Below, one piece after another: positions 34,711-43,712 of a stretch of DNA of 64,000 nt (the stretch's first letter is position 1; every line of letters begins with the position of its first letter). The stretch is taken from positions 1 to 64,000 of the forward strand of contig CAWIXN010000004.1 in assembly GCA_963840095.1 (NCBI GenBank), in the 5' to 3' direction. The notes beneath the pieces are model-generated. The model was not told the origin of the DNA. It was given only the letters and a program-made list of their open reading frames with translations, and ran no database searches. Source of the DNA: DATBGO01 sp963840095. Its GTDB lineage: Bacteria; Actinomycetota; Actinomycetes; Streptosporangiales; Streptosporangiaceae. The position numbers and the translations under genes are program-made.

Positions 34711-36246
34711 CTAGACCGAAGGCCGGCGGCCTGCCTGCTGGTAGCGCTTGCCGTGCAGGAGCGTGACCAGGCTGAGGATCTTCTTCATGTCCTGGTCAGT
34801 CCTCGAGAACGAGGTCAGGTTGACCATCGGCCTCATCCGCTGCCTGGTGATCGCCTTCGGCCGGGCGAACTCACGCAGGCCGTCCGCGCCGTGGATCCGG
34901 CCGAATCCCGAGTCGCCGGACCCCCCGAACGGCAGCGCCGGAACGCTGGCGAACGCGATCACGGCGTTGATCGCGGTCATCCCGCTGTGCATCGCCCGGG
35001 CGGCGGCCATGGCTGCTTTCTTGTTGCCGGAGAAGACGGTGCCGCCGAGTCCGTAACGGCTGTTGTTCGCCAGCCGGACGCCCTCGTCAAGGTCGGCCAC
35101 CCTGGTCACGGTGACCGTTGGCCCGAACGTCTCGTCGGTGACCGCGCGGCTCTCCTCGGGCACATCGGTGAGGACGACCGGGCCGATGAACGGCCTGCGG
35201 ATGCTGGCGATGCCGCCCACCACGGACCTGCCGCCCCTGGCCAGCGCGTCAGCGATGTGCTTCTCGACCACGTCGATCTGGCTCGGCATGGTCATCGGCC
35301 CGTAGTCAGCCTCGCGGTCATCGCCCGGGCGCAGCTGCGAGACCCGTTCGGCGAGCTTCTCGATGAACGTGTGGTAGACGTTCTCGGCCACGTAGACGCG
35401 CTCGACGCCGGTGCAGGTCTGGCCGGCGTTGGAGATCGCGCCCCACGCGGCCGCGTCGGCCGCGGCGTCCAGGTCGGCGTCGGCGCCGACGATGAAAGCG
35501 TCCTTGCCGCCGCATTCGGCCACTATGGGCGTGAGGTTCTTCGCGCAGGCCGCCATCACCTTCCTGGCGGTGGCGGCGGAGCCGGTGAAAGCGATCTTGT
35601 TGACCGCGCTGCGGGCCAGGAACCCGCCGGTCAGGCCCGCGCCGGTGATCAGCTGAAGGACTGGCTGCTCGGGCACGACCTCGGCAAACGAGTTCACCAG
35701 CCAGCTGCCGACCGCCGGGGTGAACTCGCTCGGCTTGAACACCACTGCGTTACCGGCCGCCAGCGCGTACGCGATCGAGCCCATCGGGGTGAACACCGGG
35801 TAATTCCACGGCCCGATGACTCCGACCACGCCGAGCGGCTGGTATTCGAGGGTGGACGCCTGGTTGATCGCGACCAGGCCGCTGCGCACCCGGCGCGGGC
35901 GCAGGACCTTGCGCGCGTGCCGCGCGGCCCAGTCGATGTGGACGATCGCGAGCAGGATCTCCAGCTGCGCGTCAGCCAGTGGCTTGCCCGTCTCGGTGTG
36001 CACCAGCTCGGCGAGGCGGCCGATGTACCTGGTGAGGTAGGACTTCCAGGCCATCAGCCGGACTTGCCGGTCCTTCCACGACAGCCCGCCCCACCAGGCC
36101 GCTGCCTCCCGGGCCCGCTCCACGGCCTGACTGACCTCGGCCTCGCCGAAGACACCGAAGGTGCCGATGACCTCGGATGTCGCTGGGTTCACCGTGTCAA
36201 AGGTCTCGGCTGGCGTTGCCTGCCCCTGGGCCCACGTCGCTACCAT
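34711..36246 (-). CDS. NAD(P)-dependent aldehyde dehydrogenase
   Basis: The product is 511 residues from ATG 36246. Active-site residues are all present: Asn148 in GPWNYP, Lys171 in FKPSEF, Glu244 in VAECGGKD and Cys278 in NAGQTCTG. The C-terminal EFARPKAITRQRM region resembles succinate-semialdehyde-type enzymes; the substrate is not settled. It is convergent with the GMC oxidoreductase and divergent from the deaminase gene. Confidence 0.93.
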   Translation of the reverse strand: MVATWAQGQATPAETFDTVNPATSEVIGTFGVFGEAEVSQAVERAREAAAWWGGLSWKDRQVRLMAWKSYLTRYIGRLAELVHTETGKPLADAQLEILLAIVHIDWAARHARKVLRPRRVRSGLVAINQASTLEYQPLGVVGVIGPWNYPVFTPMGSIAYALAAGNAVVFKPSEFTPAVGSWLVNSFAEVVPEQPVLQLITGAGLTGGFLARSAVNKIAFTGSAATARKVMAACAKNLTPIVAECGGKDAFIVGADADLDAAADAAAWGAISNAGQTCTGVERVYVAENVYHTFIEKLAERVSQLRPGDDREADYGPMTMPSQIDVVEKHIADALARGGRSVVGGIASIRRPFIGPVVLTDVPEESRAVTDETFGPTVTVTRVADLDEGVRLANNSRYGLGGTVFSGNKKAAMAAARAMHSGMTAINAVIAFASVPALPFGGSGDSGFGRIHGADGLREFARPKAITRQRMRPMVNLTSFSRTDQDMKKILSLVTLLHGKRYQQAGRRPSV

Positions 36247-36384
36247 CGCTCCACACCGCCATCCCGTGCAGTGCCAACCGTAAGCGCCCGGCAGGCTGCC
36301 GTCGCACCGGTAAATCGCCCGCTACTAGGTCAAGATACCGTTGAATTCCTACCCAGCTCTGCCCGCCAGCACCGGAGTGCATTC

Positions 36385-36951
36385 ATGGCCGAAGAACCCC
36401 GCATGAGCTCGCCCGCCGGCGGCGCCGCGGCTCGGCGAGGCTCTTCCGAGCGCGCCGATACGGGATCGCCGGGCGTTCCGGGGCACACTGATGCGGACCG
36501 GGCCTGGCTCCGCGAAGCGATCGCGCTCTCCAGGCGCTGCCCGCCGTCGCTGTCCGCGTTTTCTGTCGGAGCGGTGCTGGTCAGCGCGGCCGGGCACGTT
36601 ATCGCGACCGGTTACTCAAGGGAACGTGACCCGGCCGACCATGCGGAGGAAGTCGCGCTGGCCAAGGCCGGTGCGACTGACCGGCCCGCTGGCGCGGCAG
36701 ACCGGCTGGCCGCCGCCACGCTGTATAGCTCGCTGGAGCCGTGCCTGCACCGCGCGTCCAGGCCGCGCCCGTGCGCCGAGCTGATCGTCGCCGCGGGAAT
36801 CAGGCGGGTCGTGGTGGCCTGGCTGGAGCCGGCGATCTTCGTGCCCGGGGGAGGGGCGGCCTGGCTCCGTGAGGCCGGAGTGACGGTCGTCGAGTTCCCT
36901 GAGCTAGCCGCCGAGGCCGGGGCAGTCAACGCGCACCTGGTCGCTGACTGA
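36385..36951 (+). CDS. Zinc-dependent deaminase (CDA/RibD-N fold)
   Basis: The product is 188 residues from ATG 36385. The zinc site is H86xE88 in DPADHAEEVAL and C120/C130 in SSLEPCLHRASRPRPC. AFSVGAVLVSAAGHVIATGY is the usual substrate loop. The fold is that of the RibD N-terminal or dCMP/guanine-type deaminases; no reductase domain is attached, so it may act on a nucleotide or a riboflavin precursor. The first 35 residues are low complexity. Confidence 0.85.
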   Translation: MAEEPRMSSPAGGAAARRGSSERADTGSPGVPGHTDADRAWLREAIALSRRCPPSLSAFSVGAVLVSAAGHVIATGYSRERDPADHAEEVALAKAGATDRPAGAADRLAAATLYSSLEPCLHRASRPRPCAELIVAAGIRRVVVAWLEPAIFVPGGGAAWLREAGVTVVEFPELAAEAGAVNAHLVAD

Positions 36952-36978
36952 TCCGCGACTGACCCGGCTGGCCGGGCG

Positions 36979-37356
36979 TCACAGACCGTACGCGGGCGGG
37001 TGCGTGGGCTGGTAGAGCATCATCTCGCCTGCGCCCGGAATCCTCAGCATCGCCGTCAGTCCGAAACCGCGGTCGGTGACCTGCCCGCTGAACTCCGCGC
37101 CCTTGGCCGTCAGCTCCGCCACGGTCGCCTCGATGTCGTCGCACATCAGGCTGATCTCATGGTGCTGGCTGGTCCGCCCGGTCTCACTACCCCTGCTACC
37201 AGATGCTGGGTGCACGCCCAGCTCGGACGGGCCGGTCTTGAAGATGAGCCAGCCGTCGTGGGCGTCCACGTGCGGCCAGCCGATGACATCACGGAAGAAC
37301 GCCCGCGCCGCGTCGGCGTCGTCCGCGTAGACGAGAGTGTGAACGGCCGTAATCAT
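36979..37356 (-). CDS. VOC-superfamily (glyoxalase-like) protein
   Basis: The product is 125 residues with the two betaalphabeta-beta-beta modules of the VOC fold: ITAVHTLVYADDADAARAFF, GWPHVDAHDGWLIFKTGP, HHEISLMCDDIEATVAELTA and GLTAMLRIPGAGEMMLYQP. Metal ligands His6, His/Glu pairs and Glu near the end are plausible. Members are isomerases, dioxygenases or binding proteins; the substrate is unknown. Confidence 0.88.
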   Translation of the reverse strand: MITAVHTLVYADDADAARAFFRDVIGWPHVDAHDGWLIFKTGPSELGVHPASGSRGSETGRTSQHHEISLMCDDIEATVAELTAKGAEFSGQVTDRGFGLTAMLRIPGAGEMMLYQPTHPPAYGL

Positions 37357-37384
37357 GCTCGGAGCCTAGCTTGTCCTGGTGCCG

Positions 37385-37945
37385 TTACCGGGCCGCGTTC
37401 TTCAGGTGCGCCAGGGCCCGGGTGAAGAAGCCTGCGTCCTCGCCCAGCGTCGCGAAGAAGGCTGCGTCACAGGCCTCGACCGCGACGATCGCCCGGTTCG
37501 CGAGAGCCTGTCCAGCGCCGGTCACGGCCAGGGCGCGGGCGCGTCGGTCGCTGGGGTGCGGCAGCCTTTCGACCATGCCGCGCCGCTCGAGGGCGCGCAG
37601 CACCTGTGAGGTCATCATCGGGTCGGTAGCGGCGTGGTCGGCCAGCTGCCGCTGGGTCACCGGGCCGCCGGCCGCCAGCCAGGTGAGCGAGGCGAGCAGG
37701 ACGAACTGGACATGCGTCAGGCCGAACGGCCTGAGGGCTGCCCGCTGGGCTGCCTGCCAGCGGTTAGTGACCTGCCAGAGCAGCAGGCCGGTGCTCTCGT
37801 CGGTACTGGCGAACGCCGTGGCGAGCCGGGCGCCCCCGGTCCGGCCCGGCTCGTCCGCCGTTAGACCCGGCTCGTCATGCACACGGCCCGGCTCGTCGCG
37901 CACGCGGCCCGGCTCGCCATACACGCGGCTTGGCTCGGTCGTCAC
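37385..37945 (-). CDS. MarR-family transcriptional regulator
   Basis: The product is 186 residues from GTG 37945, which overlaps the stop of the SRPBCC gene by 4 bases. The winged helix is GPVTQRQLADHAATDPMMTS, then QVLRALERRGMVERLPHPSD, with RRARALAVTGAGQAL. The first 35 residues are degenerate repeats of EPGRVxDEPGR type, encoded by 21-24-bp repeats at about 37850-37940, which is unusual for MarR. It is co-transcribed behind the SRPBCC gene, so it probably controls that pair. Confidence 0.88.
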   Translation of the reverse strand: MTTEPSRVYGEPGRVRDEPGRVHDEPGLTADEPGRTGGARLATAFASTDESTGLLLWQVTNRWQAAQRAALRPFGLTHVQFVLLASLTWLAAGGPVTQRQLADHAATDPMMTSQVLRALERRGMVERLPHPSDRRARALAVTGAGQALANRAIVAVEACDAAFFATLGEDAGFFTRALAHLKNAAR

Positions 37946-38391
37946 GAGACAGCGGGACGGTGGCCGGCCGGGATCGCCTCGGCGGCGGTCACCAGCCGGT
38001 CCAGGTCCGGCTGCAGGCTCGCCGCCAGGCCCTTGCCGAGCACGAGCTTCCAGAACCAGCCGAGCGGGCCCGCCAAGGTCACCGCGACGCTGACCCGGGT
38101 ACCGCCCGCCGGGGCGGCCTCGACGAGATGCCGGAACGTGAGCCGGGCGCCGGCGAGGAGCGAGACATCGACGAACTCGCGGTCCGCTATCAGCGACTCG
38201 ATGACGAACTTCACCTTGGGGCCGCCCTTGGGCTTGAGCACGCCAGTGGACCCGGCCGCGAACGCGCCGTCCAGTTGGACCCATTCGGTGTCGGTGTTCC
38301 ACTCCGGCCAGGTGGCGACATCGGCCCAGCGGGCGAAGAACGCGGAAGGGGATGCGGCTGACGAGGCCTGTGCCTCAGCGATGCTAATCAT
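37942..38391 (-). CDS. SRPBCC/polyketide-cyclase-like protein
   Basis: The product is 149 residues with the START-like hydrophobic-pocket fold: ASPSAFFARWADVATWPEWN, TGVLKPKGGPKVKFVIESLI and GGTRVSVAVTLAGPLGWFWK. Such proteins bind lipophilic ligands. It is first in a two-gene operon with MarR, joined by a GTGA overlap, which suggests MarR senses or controls the same ligand pathway. Confidence 0.85.
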   Translation of the reverse strand: MISIAEAQASSAASPSAFFARWADVATWPEWNTDTEWVQLDGAFAAGSTGVLKPKGGPKVKFVIESLIADREFVDVSLLAGARLTFRHLVEAAPAGGTRVSVAVTLAGPLGWFWKLVLGKGLAASLQPDLDRLVTAAEAIPAGHRPAVS

Positions 38392-38480
38392 GTAGATAGT
38401 ATGCGCGCATATTACTTTCAGGTCAAGAAGGGACTGAGCCTTGGGTCAAGGCGGCTCTCAGCTCCAGGTCAACGCGGCGC

Positions 38481-40103
38481 TTAGCTGGCCAGTGCCCAGA
38501 ACGCGCAGTGATGCTCGGCGGCAAAACCGGTCTCGACCTGCGGACGTGGCGGTACCAGCGACAGGACCTGCTGGCCGGCGCCGAAGCCCGGCCAGCGGGG
38601 GACGGCGAACGAGGAAGGCGATCCCCGCTTCGCGAAATCCGTCCAGTACCGTTTCATGGCCGCCGCCAGATGCCGTTGCGGCCCCGAAAGCACGCTGGGA
38701 AACGCCGCCGTCGGCAGGCCGAACAGGTACTGCAGCTCGGAGGCGTGCGCCGCGCCGTAGGAGAAGCCCGGCACCGGCGGCAGGAAGAGCTCAGGAGCGT
38801 TCTCGTCGTTGAACTCGTAGGCGTACGTGGGCACGTAGGCCGACAGCGACTGGTCGACGGTGAGCGCCGGGCAGGCGAAGATCGCGTCGGTGCCCACCGC
38901 GCCGAGCGCCTCGGCGGGGCTCGGGTAGGCGCTCAGCGGGTACTGCGCGGCGACGGCCGCCGCGACCGTGGCCGGCACGCCGAGCGTGGCGGAGATCATG
39001 CTCTGATAGTTGGCCGCCGTGACCGGCGAGCCCTCCAGCTCGGACTCTCCGACGAACAGCCGCCACTCGTCGTGGTTGGTGCCGTTGATCACCGGCACCC
39101 GGTTGAACTGGCCGCTGGCGAAGGCGGTCTTCAGCGACTGGGTGAGCACCCGGCCGTCGATGTCGGGCGTGTAGCCGGAGAAGTCCTCGTTGTCCAGGAT
39201 CGTGGAGACCGGCAGGCTGCGCAGGCAGGCCGCGGTCTGGCTGGGGCAGCCCGCCTTGGCGGCGAACGCCTCGCCCGCGGCCTCGGCGGTAGCCAGCGGC
39301 GCCTGCGTGAGGTTGTAGGACCCGCTCTCGACGATGGCACGGGAGAACAGCCCGCGGGCGCCGGGGGAGGCCAGCTGCGACAGCACGCTCAGGCCGCCCG
39401 CCGACTCGCCGAAAATGGTCACGTTGCGCGGGTCGCCGCCGAAGTTCCTGATGTTGCGCTGCACCCAGCGCAGCGCCGCCTGCTGGTCCATCAGCCCGTA
39501 ATTGCCGGACGGGCCGCCGGGCCGGGCGGCGAGGGCCGGGTGGGCGAGGAAGCCGAGCGCGCCGAGCCGGTAGTTGATGGTCACCACGATGACGCCGCGG
39601 CGCACCAGGCCGGCCGGGTTGTAATCGTTGCTCTCGCCGGTGATCAGCGCGCCGCCGTGAATCCACACCATCACCGGGCGGCCGCCCCCGCCAGCGTGCC
39701 GGGCGGCCGCCGGAGTAAAGACGTTCAGGTAGAGACAGTCCTCCGAGGTGCTGGCCAGGCCGAACGGCGAGGCTGGCTGCGGGCAGTGCGGAGCGAACTG
39801 CGTGGCGTCGCGAACTCCGGGCCAGCGCGCTGGCGGCTGCGGGGGACGCCAGCGCAGCCGGCCTACCGGGGGAGCCGCGTACGGGATGCCGAGGAACTCG
39901 TCCGTGCGGCCGGCCGCCATGCCCCGCACTGCCCCATCTGCGGTCGCGACCACCAGGCCAGCGTCTCGGCCCGGCGCCGCGCCGACCACGCTCGCGCCAG
40001 CCACGCTCGCGCCGGCTGCACTCGCGGCTGCCAGCAGGGCGCCGGCCGCGATGACTCCGTAAATCCGTGAGCGTGCCCGCCGACCGGCCAGTCTTCCTAA
40101 CAT
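38481..40103 (-). CDS. Secreted type-B carboxylesterase
   Basis: The product is 540 residues from ATG 40103. The N-terminal twin-arginine-rich segment (GRRARSRIYGVIAAGALLAA) and Ala-rich hydrophobic core form a signal peptide. The esterase fold shows the oxyanion site HGG (149-151), nucleophile Ser234 in FGESAGGLSV, SEDCLYLNVF and catalytic His in YGAAHASELQYLFG. It hydrolyses carboxylic esters outside the cell. Confidence 0.92.
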   Translation of the reverse strand: MLGRLAGRRARSRIYGVIAAGALLAAASAAGASVAGASVVGAAPGRDAGLVVATADGAVRGMAAGRTDEFLGIPYAAPPVGRLRWRPPQPPARWPGVRDATQFAPHCPQPASPFGLASTSEDCLYLNVFTPAAARHAGGGGRPVMVWIHGGALITGESNDYNPAGLVRRGVIVVTINYRLGALGFLAHPALAARPGGPSGNYGLMDQQAALRWVQRNIRNFGGDPRNVTIFGESAGGLSVLSQLASPGARGLFSRAIVESGSYNLTQAPLATAEAAGEAFAAKAGCPSQTAACLRSLPVSTILDNEDFSGYTPDIDGRVLTQSLKTAFASGQFNRVPVINGTNHDEWRLFVGESELEGSPVTAANYQSMISATLGVPATVAAAVAAQYPLSAYPSPAEALGAVGTDAIFACPALTVDQSLSAYVPTYAYEFNDENAPELFLPPVPGFSYGAAHASELQYLFGLPTAAFPSVLSGPQRHLAAAMKRYWTDFAKRGSPSSFAVPRWPGFGAGQQVLSLVPPRPQVETGFAAEHHCAFWALAS

Positions 40104-40309
40104 CTGAGTCTCCGTCCCAGGCGGTGCGCCAGCCCGTGCGCAGTTTTCTCCACCCTGGCAGTCATCAGGGGCGAAGAAAAGGCTGAAATGAAACGAAAAA
40201 CCGGTGCCTGGCCTGACGAGCTGACCGGTCCCGGTCCACTCCGCTGCCCGAGGCGCGCCTCATCGGCCGAGCTGCCGCGGCGGCGAGCAGCAGACTCTAT
40301 TGTCAGGCT

Positions 40310-40897
40310 ATGAGCCGTCTTCCTTACCTGCGCTATGACGACCTTGACCATGACGGTCAGGAGGTGTGGGACTACGTGGTCGGCTCGAGAGGTGACCAGC
40401 TGATCGGCGACCGGGGCGGGCTGATCGGCCCGTTTAATGCCTTTGTGCATGCACCAGAAGTCGGGCGGCACCTGGGCGCGCTGGGCCGGGTGCTGAGGTT
40501 TGAGACCTCGATCGACCGGCGGCTCAGCGAGGTAGCCATCATCACCGTGGGTGAAACCTGGAAGGCCGAGTTCGAGTGGTGGGCGCACGCGCGGATGGCC
40601 CGTCAGCACGGCGTGCCCGATGCGGTGGTCGATGCCATCGGCCGCGGCGACGAGCCGCCCTTCGCGGCTGATGACGAGCGGACAGTCCACGCCGTGGCCC
40701 GCCAGCTCACCGGCACCGGCCGGGTCGACCAGGAGACCTACGACGCCGCGCAACGCCTCCTGGGGGACGCCGGCGTCGTCGAGCTCGTCTCGCTGTGCGG
40801 CTACTACACGCTCATCTCGTTCCTGCTGAATGCGTTCACCGTGCCCCTCCCGCCGGGCGCGGCGCCGACCTGGCCGAACCCGCCCGCCAAGCCGTGA
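40310..40897 (+). CDS. Carboxymuconolactone decarboxylase-family protein
   Basis: The product is 195 residues with the all-helical CMD/AhpD fold: GGLIGPFNAFVHAPEVGRHL, LSEVAIITVGETWKAEFEWW, then HARMARQHG and VVELVSLCGYYTLISFLLNA. The CxxC of AhpD peroxidases is absent, so it is not a peroxidase. It may be a decarboxylase or a helper of the SDR that starts 102 bases downstream. Confidence 0.85.
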   Translation: MSRLPYLRYDDLDHDGQEVWDYVVGSRGDQLIGDRGGLIGPFNAFVHAPEVGRHLGALGRVLRFETSIDRRLSEVAIITVGETWKAEFEWWAHARMARQHGVPDAVVDAIGRGDEPPFAADDERTVHAVARQLTGTGRVDQETYDAAQRLLGDAGVVELVSLCGYYTLISFLLNAFTVPLPPGAAPTWPNPPAKP

Positions 40898-40904
40898 TGA
40901 ATTG

Positions 40905-40938
40905 GGGAATCGGTACGGAAAATTCCTTACCGATTCCC
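40905..40938. terminator. Perfect 11-bp hairpin between CMD and SDR genes
   Basis: GGGAATCGGTA pairs with TACCGATTCCC, extended inside by GGAA/TTCC, around a tiny loop. It lies 8 bases after the CMD stop. No T run follows, so it may be an attenuating hairpin, an mRNA stabiliser or an operator. Confidence 0.5.
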
Positions 40939-40999
40939 GGATTCACTCGGTCCAGCGGACACGCGGACCGGCCCGAGTACTCCGGATAGGAGGCCCTTC

Positions 41000-41830
41000 G
41001 TGACCGATTCCGCTGATTCCTACCTTCCGGCCGAGGCCGCGGGCTCGGCGCCCGGCCGGGGGCGCCTCGCGGGCCGGCGGGTGCTCGTGGTCGGGGCGGG
41101 TACACGGCCGTCACCCGAGCCGGACGCGCCGCCGGGAAACGGCCGGGCCATCGCGGTCCTGGCCGCCAGGGAAGGCGCCGCGGTGGTTTGCGCTGACCGG
41201 GACCAGGCTGCTGCGGAGGTGACCGCGGGGCTGCTGCGGGCTGAGCGGGGCCGCGCCGAGGTCGTGGTGGCCGATGTGGCCGATCCCCGGTCCTGTGCCA
41301 CGGTGGTCGACGAGTCCGCGGCGGTTCTCGGCGGGCTCGACGGACTGGTTCTCAACGTCGGCATCGCCGTCGGCCGCGGCATGACCGGCACCACGGCCGA
41401 GCAGTGGGACGCCACCTTCGCGGTGAACACCCGGGCGCATTTTCTGATCTGCGCCGCCGCCCTCCCGATCCTCGCACCAGACTCATCGATCGTCTTCATC
41501 AGCTCAGCGGCGAGTCTGCGGGCCGCGACCGGGGTGCCATCCTACGACTCCTCCAAGGCCGCGCTGCTCGGCATCTGCCGCCAGGTCGCCCGGGAGGGGA
41601 TGGCCAGCCACGTCCGGGCCAACCTGGTGGTGCCGAGCCTGGTCGACACCCCGCTCGGGCGCGAGGCGTCCCGGCTGAACCCGGCCCGTACCGCGCGCCG
41701 CCTCCCGTTCGGCCGCCAGGCAACCGCCTGGGAGGTGGCCTACGCGACGGTGTGGCTGCTTTCCGGGGAGGCCAGCTACGTCAATGCCCACCCGCTGGTC
41801 CTGGACGGCGGAGCCACCAGCTTCGCCTGA
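41000..41830 (+). CDS. SDR-family oxidoreductase with extended glycine loop
   Basis: The product is 276 residues from GTG 41000 with AGGAGG-like GATAGGAGG upstream. The NAD(P) motif is stretched (VVGAGTRPSPEPDAPPGNGR, where TGxxxGxG is usual). The catalytic site is Ser in FISSAAS, Tyr182 and Lys186 in PSYDSSKAALLG. The C-terminus YVNAHPLVLDGGATS is typical of classical SDRs. Substrate unknown; it probably works with the preceding CMD protein. Confidence 0.9.
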   Translation: MTDSADSYLPAEAAGSAPGRGRLAGRRVLVVGAGTRPSPEPDAPPGNGRAIAVLAAREGAAVVCADRDQAAAEVTAGLLRAERGRAEVVVADVADPRSCATVVDESAAVLGGLDGLVLNVGIAVGRGMTGTTAEQWDATFAVNTRAHFLICAAALPILAPDSSIVFISSAASLRAATGVPSYDSSKAALLGICRQVAREGMASHVRANLVVPSLVDTPLGREASRLNPARTARRLPFGRQATAWEVAYATVWLLSGEASYVNAHPLVLDGGATSFA

Positions 41831-41836
41831 CCGGCT

Positions 41837-42541
41837 CTAGCCCATCGGATAGCGCCGCAGGCCCACGGCGTACTCGCAGCCAGCCGCCAGGCCGGTGAAA
41901 CCGGCCATGTTCCGCAAGAACTCGTCCGGGTCGAAATCGCGCCCGAGGCCCTCGATGTAGGCCCGGTGTTCCCGCAGCGAGGCGATCCCGGCATCGATGG
42001 TGTCGGTGACGTCGACAAAATGGGTGGGATTGCCGGTCGCGGCCACATAGGCGTCGCGTAGCCCGGTGCACCGCGGCCCGGCCTCGGGGAACACCCACTC
42101 GTTGGCGGCGTCCCGGCAGGCGTCCAGCACGGCGAGCCCGACCGCCCGGTGGTCAGCGTGGTTGACCGGGCCCTCCTCGCCCCAGGTGAGGTCGAAGCTC
42201 ATGGTGATCACCACCTCGGGCCGCAGCTTGCGGAACGCGGCGGCCAGGTCGCGCCGCAGCGGCACCCCGTACTCCACCAGGCCGTCGGGGTGATCAAGGA
42301 ACTCGACCTCGGTGACCCCGACGACTGCCGCGCTGCGGCGTTCTTCCTCGACGCGGAGCGGCCCGACCTGGTCGGGACGCATCCCGGCGATTCCGGCCTC
42401 ACCCCTGGTCACGAGCAGGTAGGTGATGCTCTTGCCCTGGCTGGTCCAGCGGGCGACGGCAGCGGCAGCACCGTATTCGAGGTCATCGGGGTGAGCGACA
42501 ACGGCCACGCCCCGGTTCCAGTCCTCCGGCATCGGGTGCAT
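41837..42541 (-). CDS. PIG-L (LmbE-like) deacetylase
   Basis: The product is 234 residues from ATG 42541, which has an AGGAAGG box; GTG 42592 would overlap the upstream gene by 8 bases. Zinc-binding AHPDD in VAVVAHPDDLEYGAAAAVAR and VNHADHRAVG define the family of GlcNAc-type N-deacetylases (MshB-like). It is third in the operon with XRE-ImmA. Four TCTGC pentamers lie just before the RBS. Confidence 0.88.
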   Translation of the reverse strand: MHPMPEDWNRGVAVVAHPDDLEYGAAAAVARWTSQGKSITYLLVTRGEAGIAGMRPDQVGPLRVEEERRSAAVVGVTEVEFLDHPDGLVEYGVPLRRDLAAAFRKLRPEVVITMSFDLTWGEEGPVNHADHRAVGLAVLDACRDAANEWVFPEAGPRCTGLRDAYVAATGNPTHFVDVTDTIDAGIASLREHRAYIEGLGRDFDPDEFLRNMAGFTGLAAGCEYAVGLRRYPMG

Positions 42542-42584
42542 CGGTCTGCCTTCCTGTCTCTCTGCTCTGCTCTGCTCTGCTGTG

Positions 42585-43682
42585 CTACTCACCGCTGGGC
42601 GGTACGAGGTGCAGGCCGGCTCTTATCGGCCGCACCGCGGTGGCGCGGTCGCCGGCGACCGCCACCAGGGTGAGGCCGAAGACGTGGGCATGCAACTCGC
42701 CGGCGGTAATGCCGATGGCATCCGCGATGGCGGCCGGGGTCTCGCCGCCGTCCCGGACGGCCCGGAACACCTTGGCCAGCAACTGCGAGGATTCGCGCTG
42801 GATGCCGTTGGGCTCGCCGCGCCGGTAACCAAGTCGCGAGAGCTGGACGCAGGAGGTCCGGTAGCCCCATTCGGTCAGCAGATCCAGCTCGTGCAGCCGG
42901 TGCGTCAGCGCCATGGCCGCCACTTTCCAGATCCGCTTGGCCTGCAGGATCCGGGCGGGCGTGGCATCACGCAGGCCCTGGGCCAGGACGCTGGAGCGCG
43001 GCATGAGGAACGCGGCGGCGAAGCGGTTGGCCTCGATCTCCGCCGCCGGGCGGCTCGGCACCAGGTGCTCGCCGTGCAGCACGAGATGCCCCAGTTCGTG
43101 GGCAGCATCGAAGCGGCCCCGCTCACCGGACTTGCTGGTGCTCAGGAAGATGACCGGCTGGGCGTTCCAGTAGAGCGAGTAGGCGTCCAGCTCATTGTTC
43201 TCGGCGGTCAGTGAGTAGATCCGGGCACCGTGCGCTTCAAGCAGGTGCAGCATGTTGCCGATGGGTCTTACCCCAAGACCCCACCGAGCCCGGACCATCT
43301 CCGCCGCTGACTCGGGATCATGCCCGGTCAGGCTGGGGATATCGGCTGCGGGCAGCTCGAACCGAGCGTCGATCCAGTCGTTGATGAGGAGCGCCATCCG
43401 CCCCGCGCTCAGCGCCCGGTCGCGCTGCCGGGCGGTCATCTTGCTCAGCGCCCGGAAGCTCACGGCGTCTTCGGGAATCGGGTCCACGTCGGGCGCGCCG
43501 AGAAATTCTGCTGAGACATCAAGAACGCCGGCCAGGTGAAGCAGGGTCTCCTCCGATGGTTCCTGGTGACCGTTCTCATACAGGGAGATGCTGCGGGTAC
43601 TCAGGCCGGTCAGTTCCGCCAGGCGCGTGAGTGTGAGGCCACGTCGCTTGCGGGCGATCTCGAGCCGCGAGGGGGTCAGCAT
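42585..43682 (-). CDS. XRE regulator fused to ImmA/IrrE metallopeptidase
   Basis: The product is 365 residues. An N-terminal XRE helix-turn-helix (RLEIARKRRGLTLTRLAELT, then GLSTRSISLYENGHQEPSEE) is followed by an ImmA/IrrE-type zinc peptidase domain with HELGH at 195-199 (FDAAHELGHLVLHGEHLVPS) and EIEANRFAAAFLMP, where Glu is the third ligand. Relatives cleave or inactivate repressors after DNA damage or prophage induction. The C-terminal 120 residues include a second helical part. It is located 30 bases after its conserved partner gene. Confidence 0.9.
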   Translation of the reverse strand: MLTPSRLEIARKRRGLTLTRLAELTGLSTRSISLYENGHQEPSEETLLHLAGVLDVSAEFLGAPDVDPIPEDAVSFRALSKMTARQRDRALSAGRMALLINDWIDARFELPAADIPSLTGHDPESAAEMVRARWGLGVRPIGNMLHLLEAHGARIYSLTAENNELDAYSLYWNAQPVIFLSTSKSGERGRFDAAHELGHLVLHGEHLVPSRPAAEIEANRFAAAFLMPRSSVLAQGLRDATPARILQAKRIWKVAAMALTHRLHELDLLTEWGYRTSCVQLSRLGYRRGEPNGIQRESSQLLAKVFRAVRDGGETPAAIADAIGITAGELHAHVFGLTLVAVAGDRATAVRPIRAGLHLVPPSGE

Positions 43683-43712
43683 CGCTGTCAGTCCTTCCGG
43701 TCCCTCCGGGGG

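Noticed and set aside
34753..36384. Long plus-strand frame over the aldehyde dehydrogenase, continuous with the deaminase
   Set aside because: Only the part from 36385 is protein-like; the rest is antisense to an intact dehydrogenase with all catalytic residues.
32882..36951. Biosynthetic gene cluster
   Set aside because: GMC, aldehyde dehydrogenase and deaminase genes are in mixed orientations with no synthase, carrier or tailoring set.
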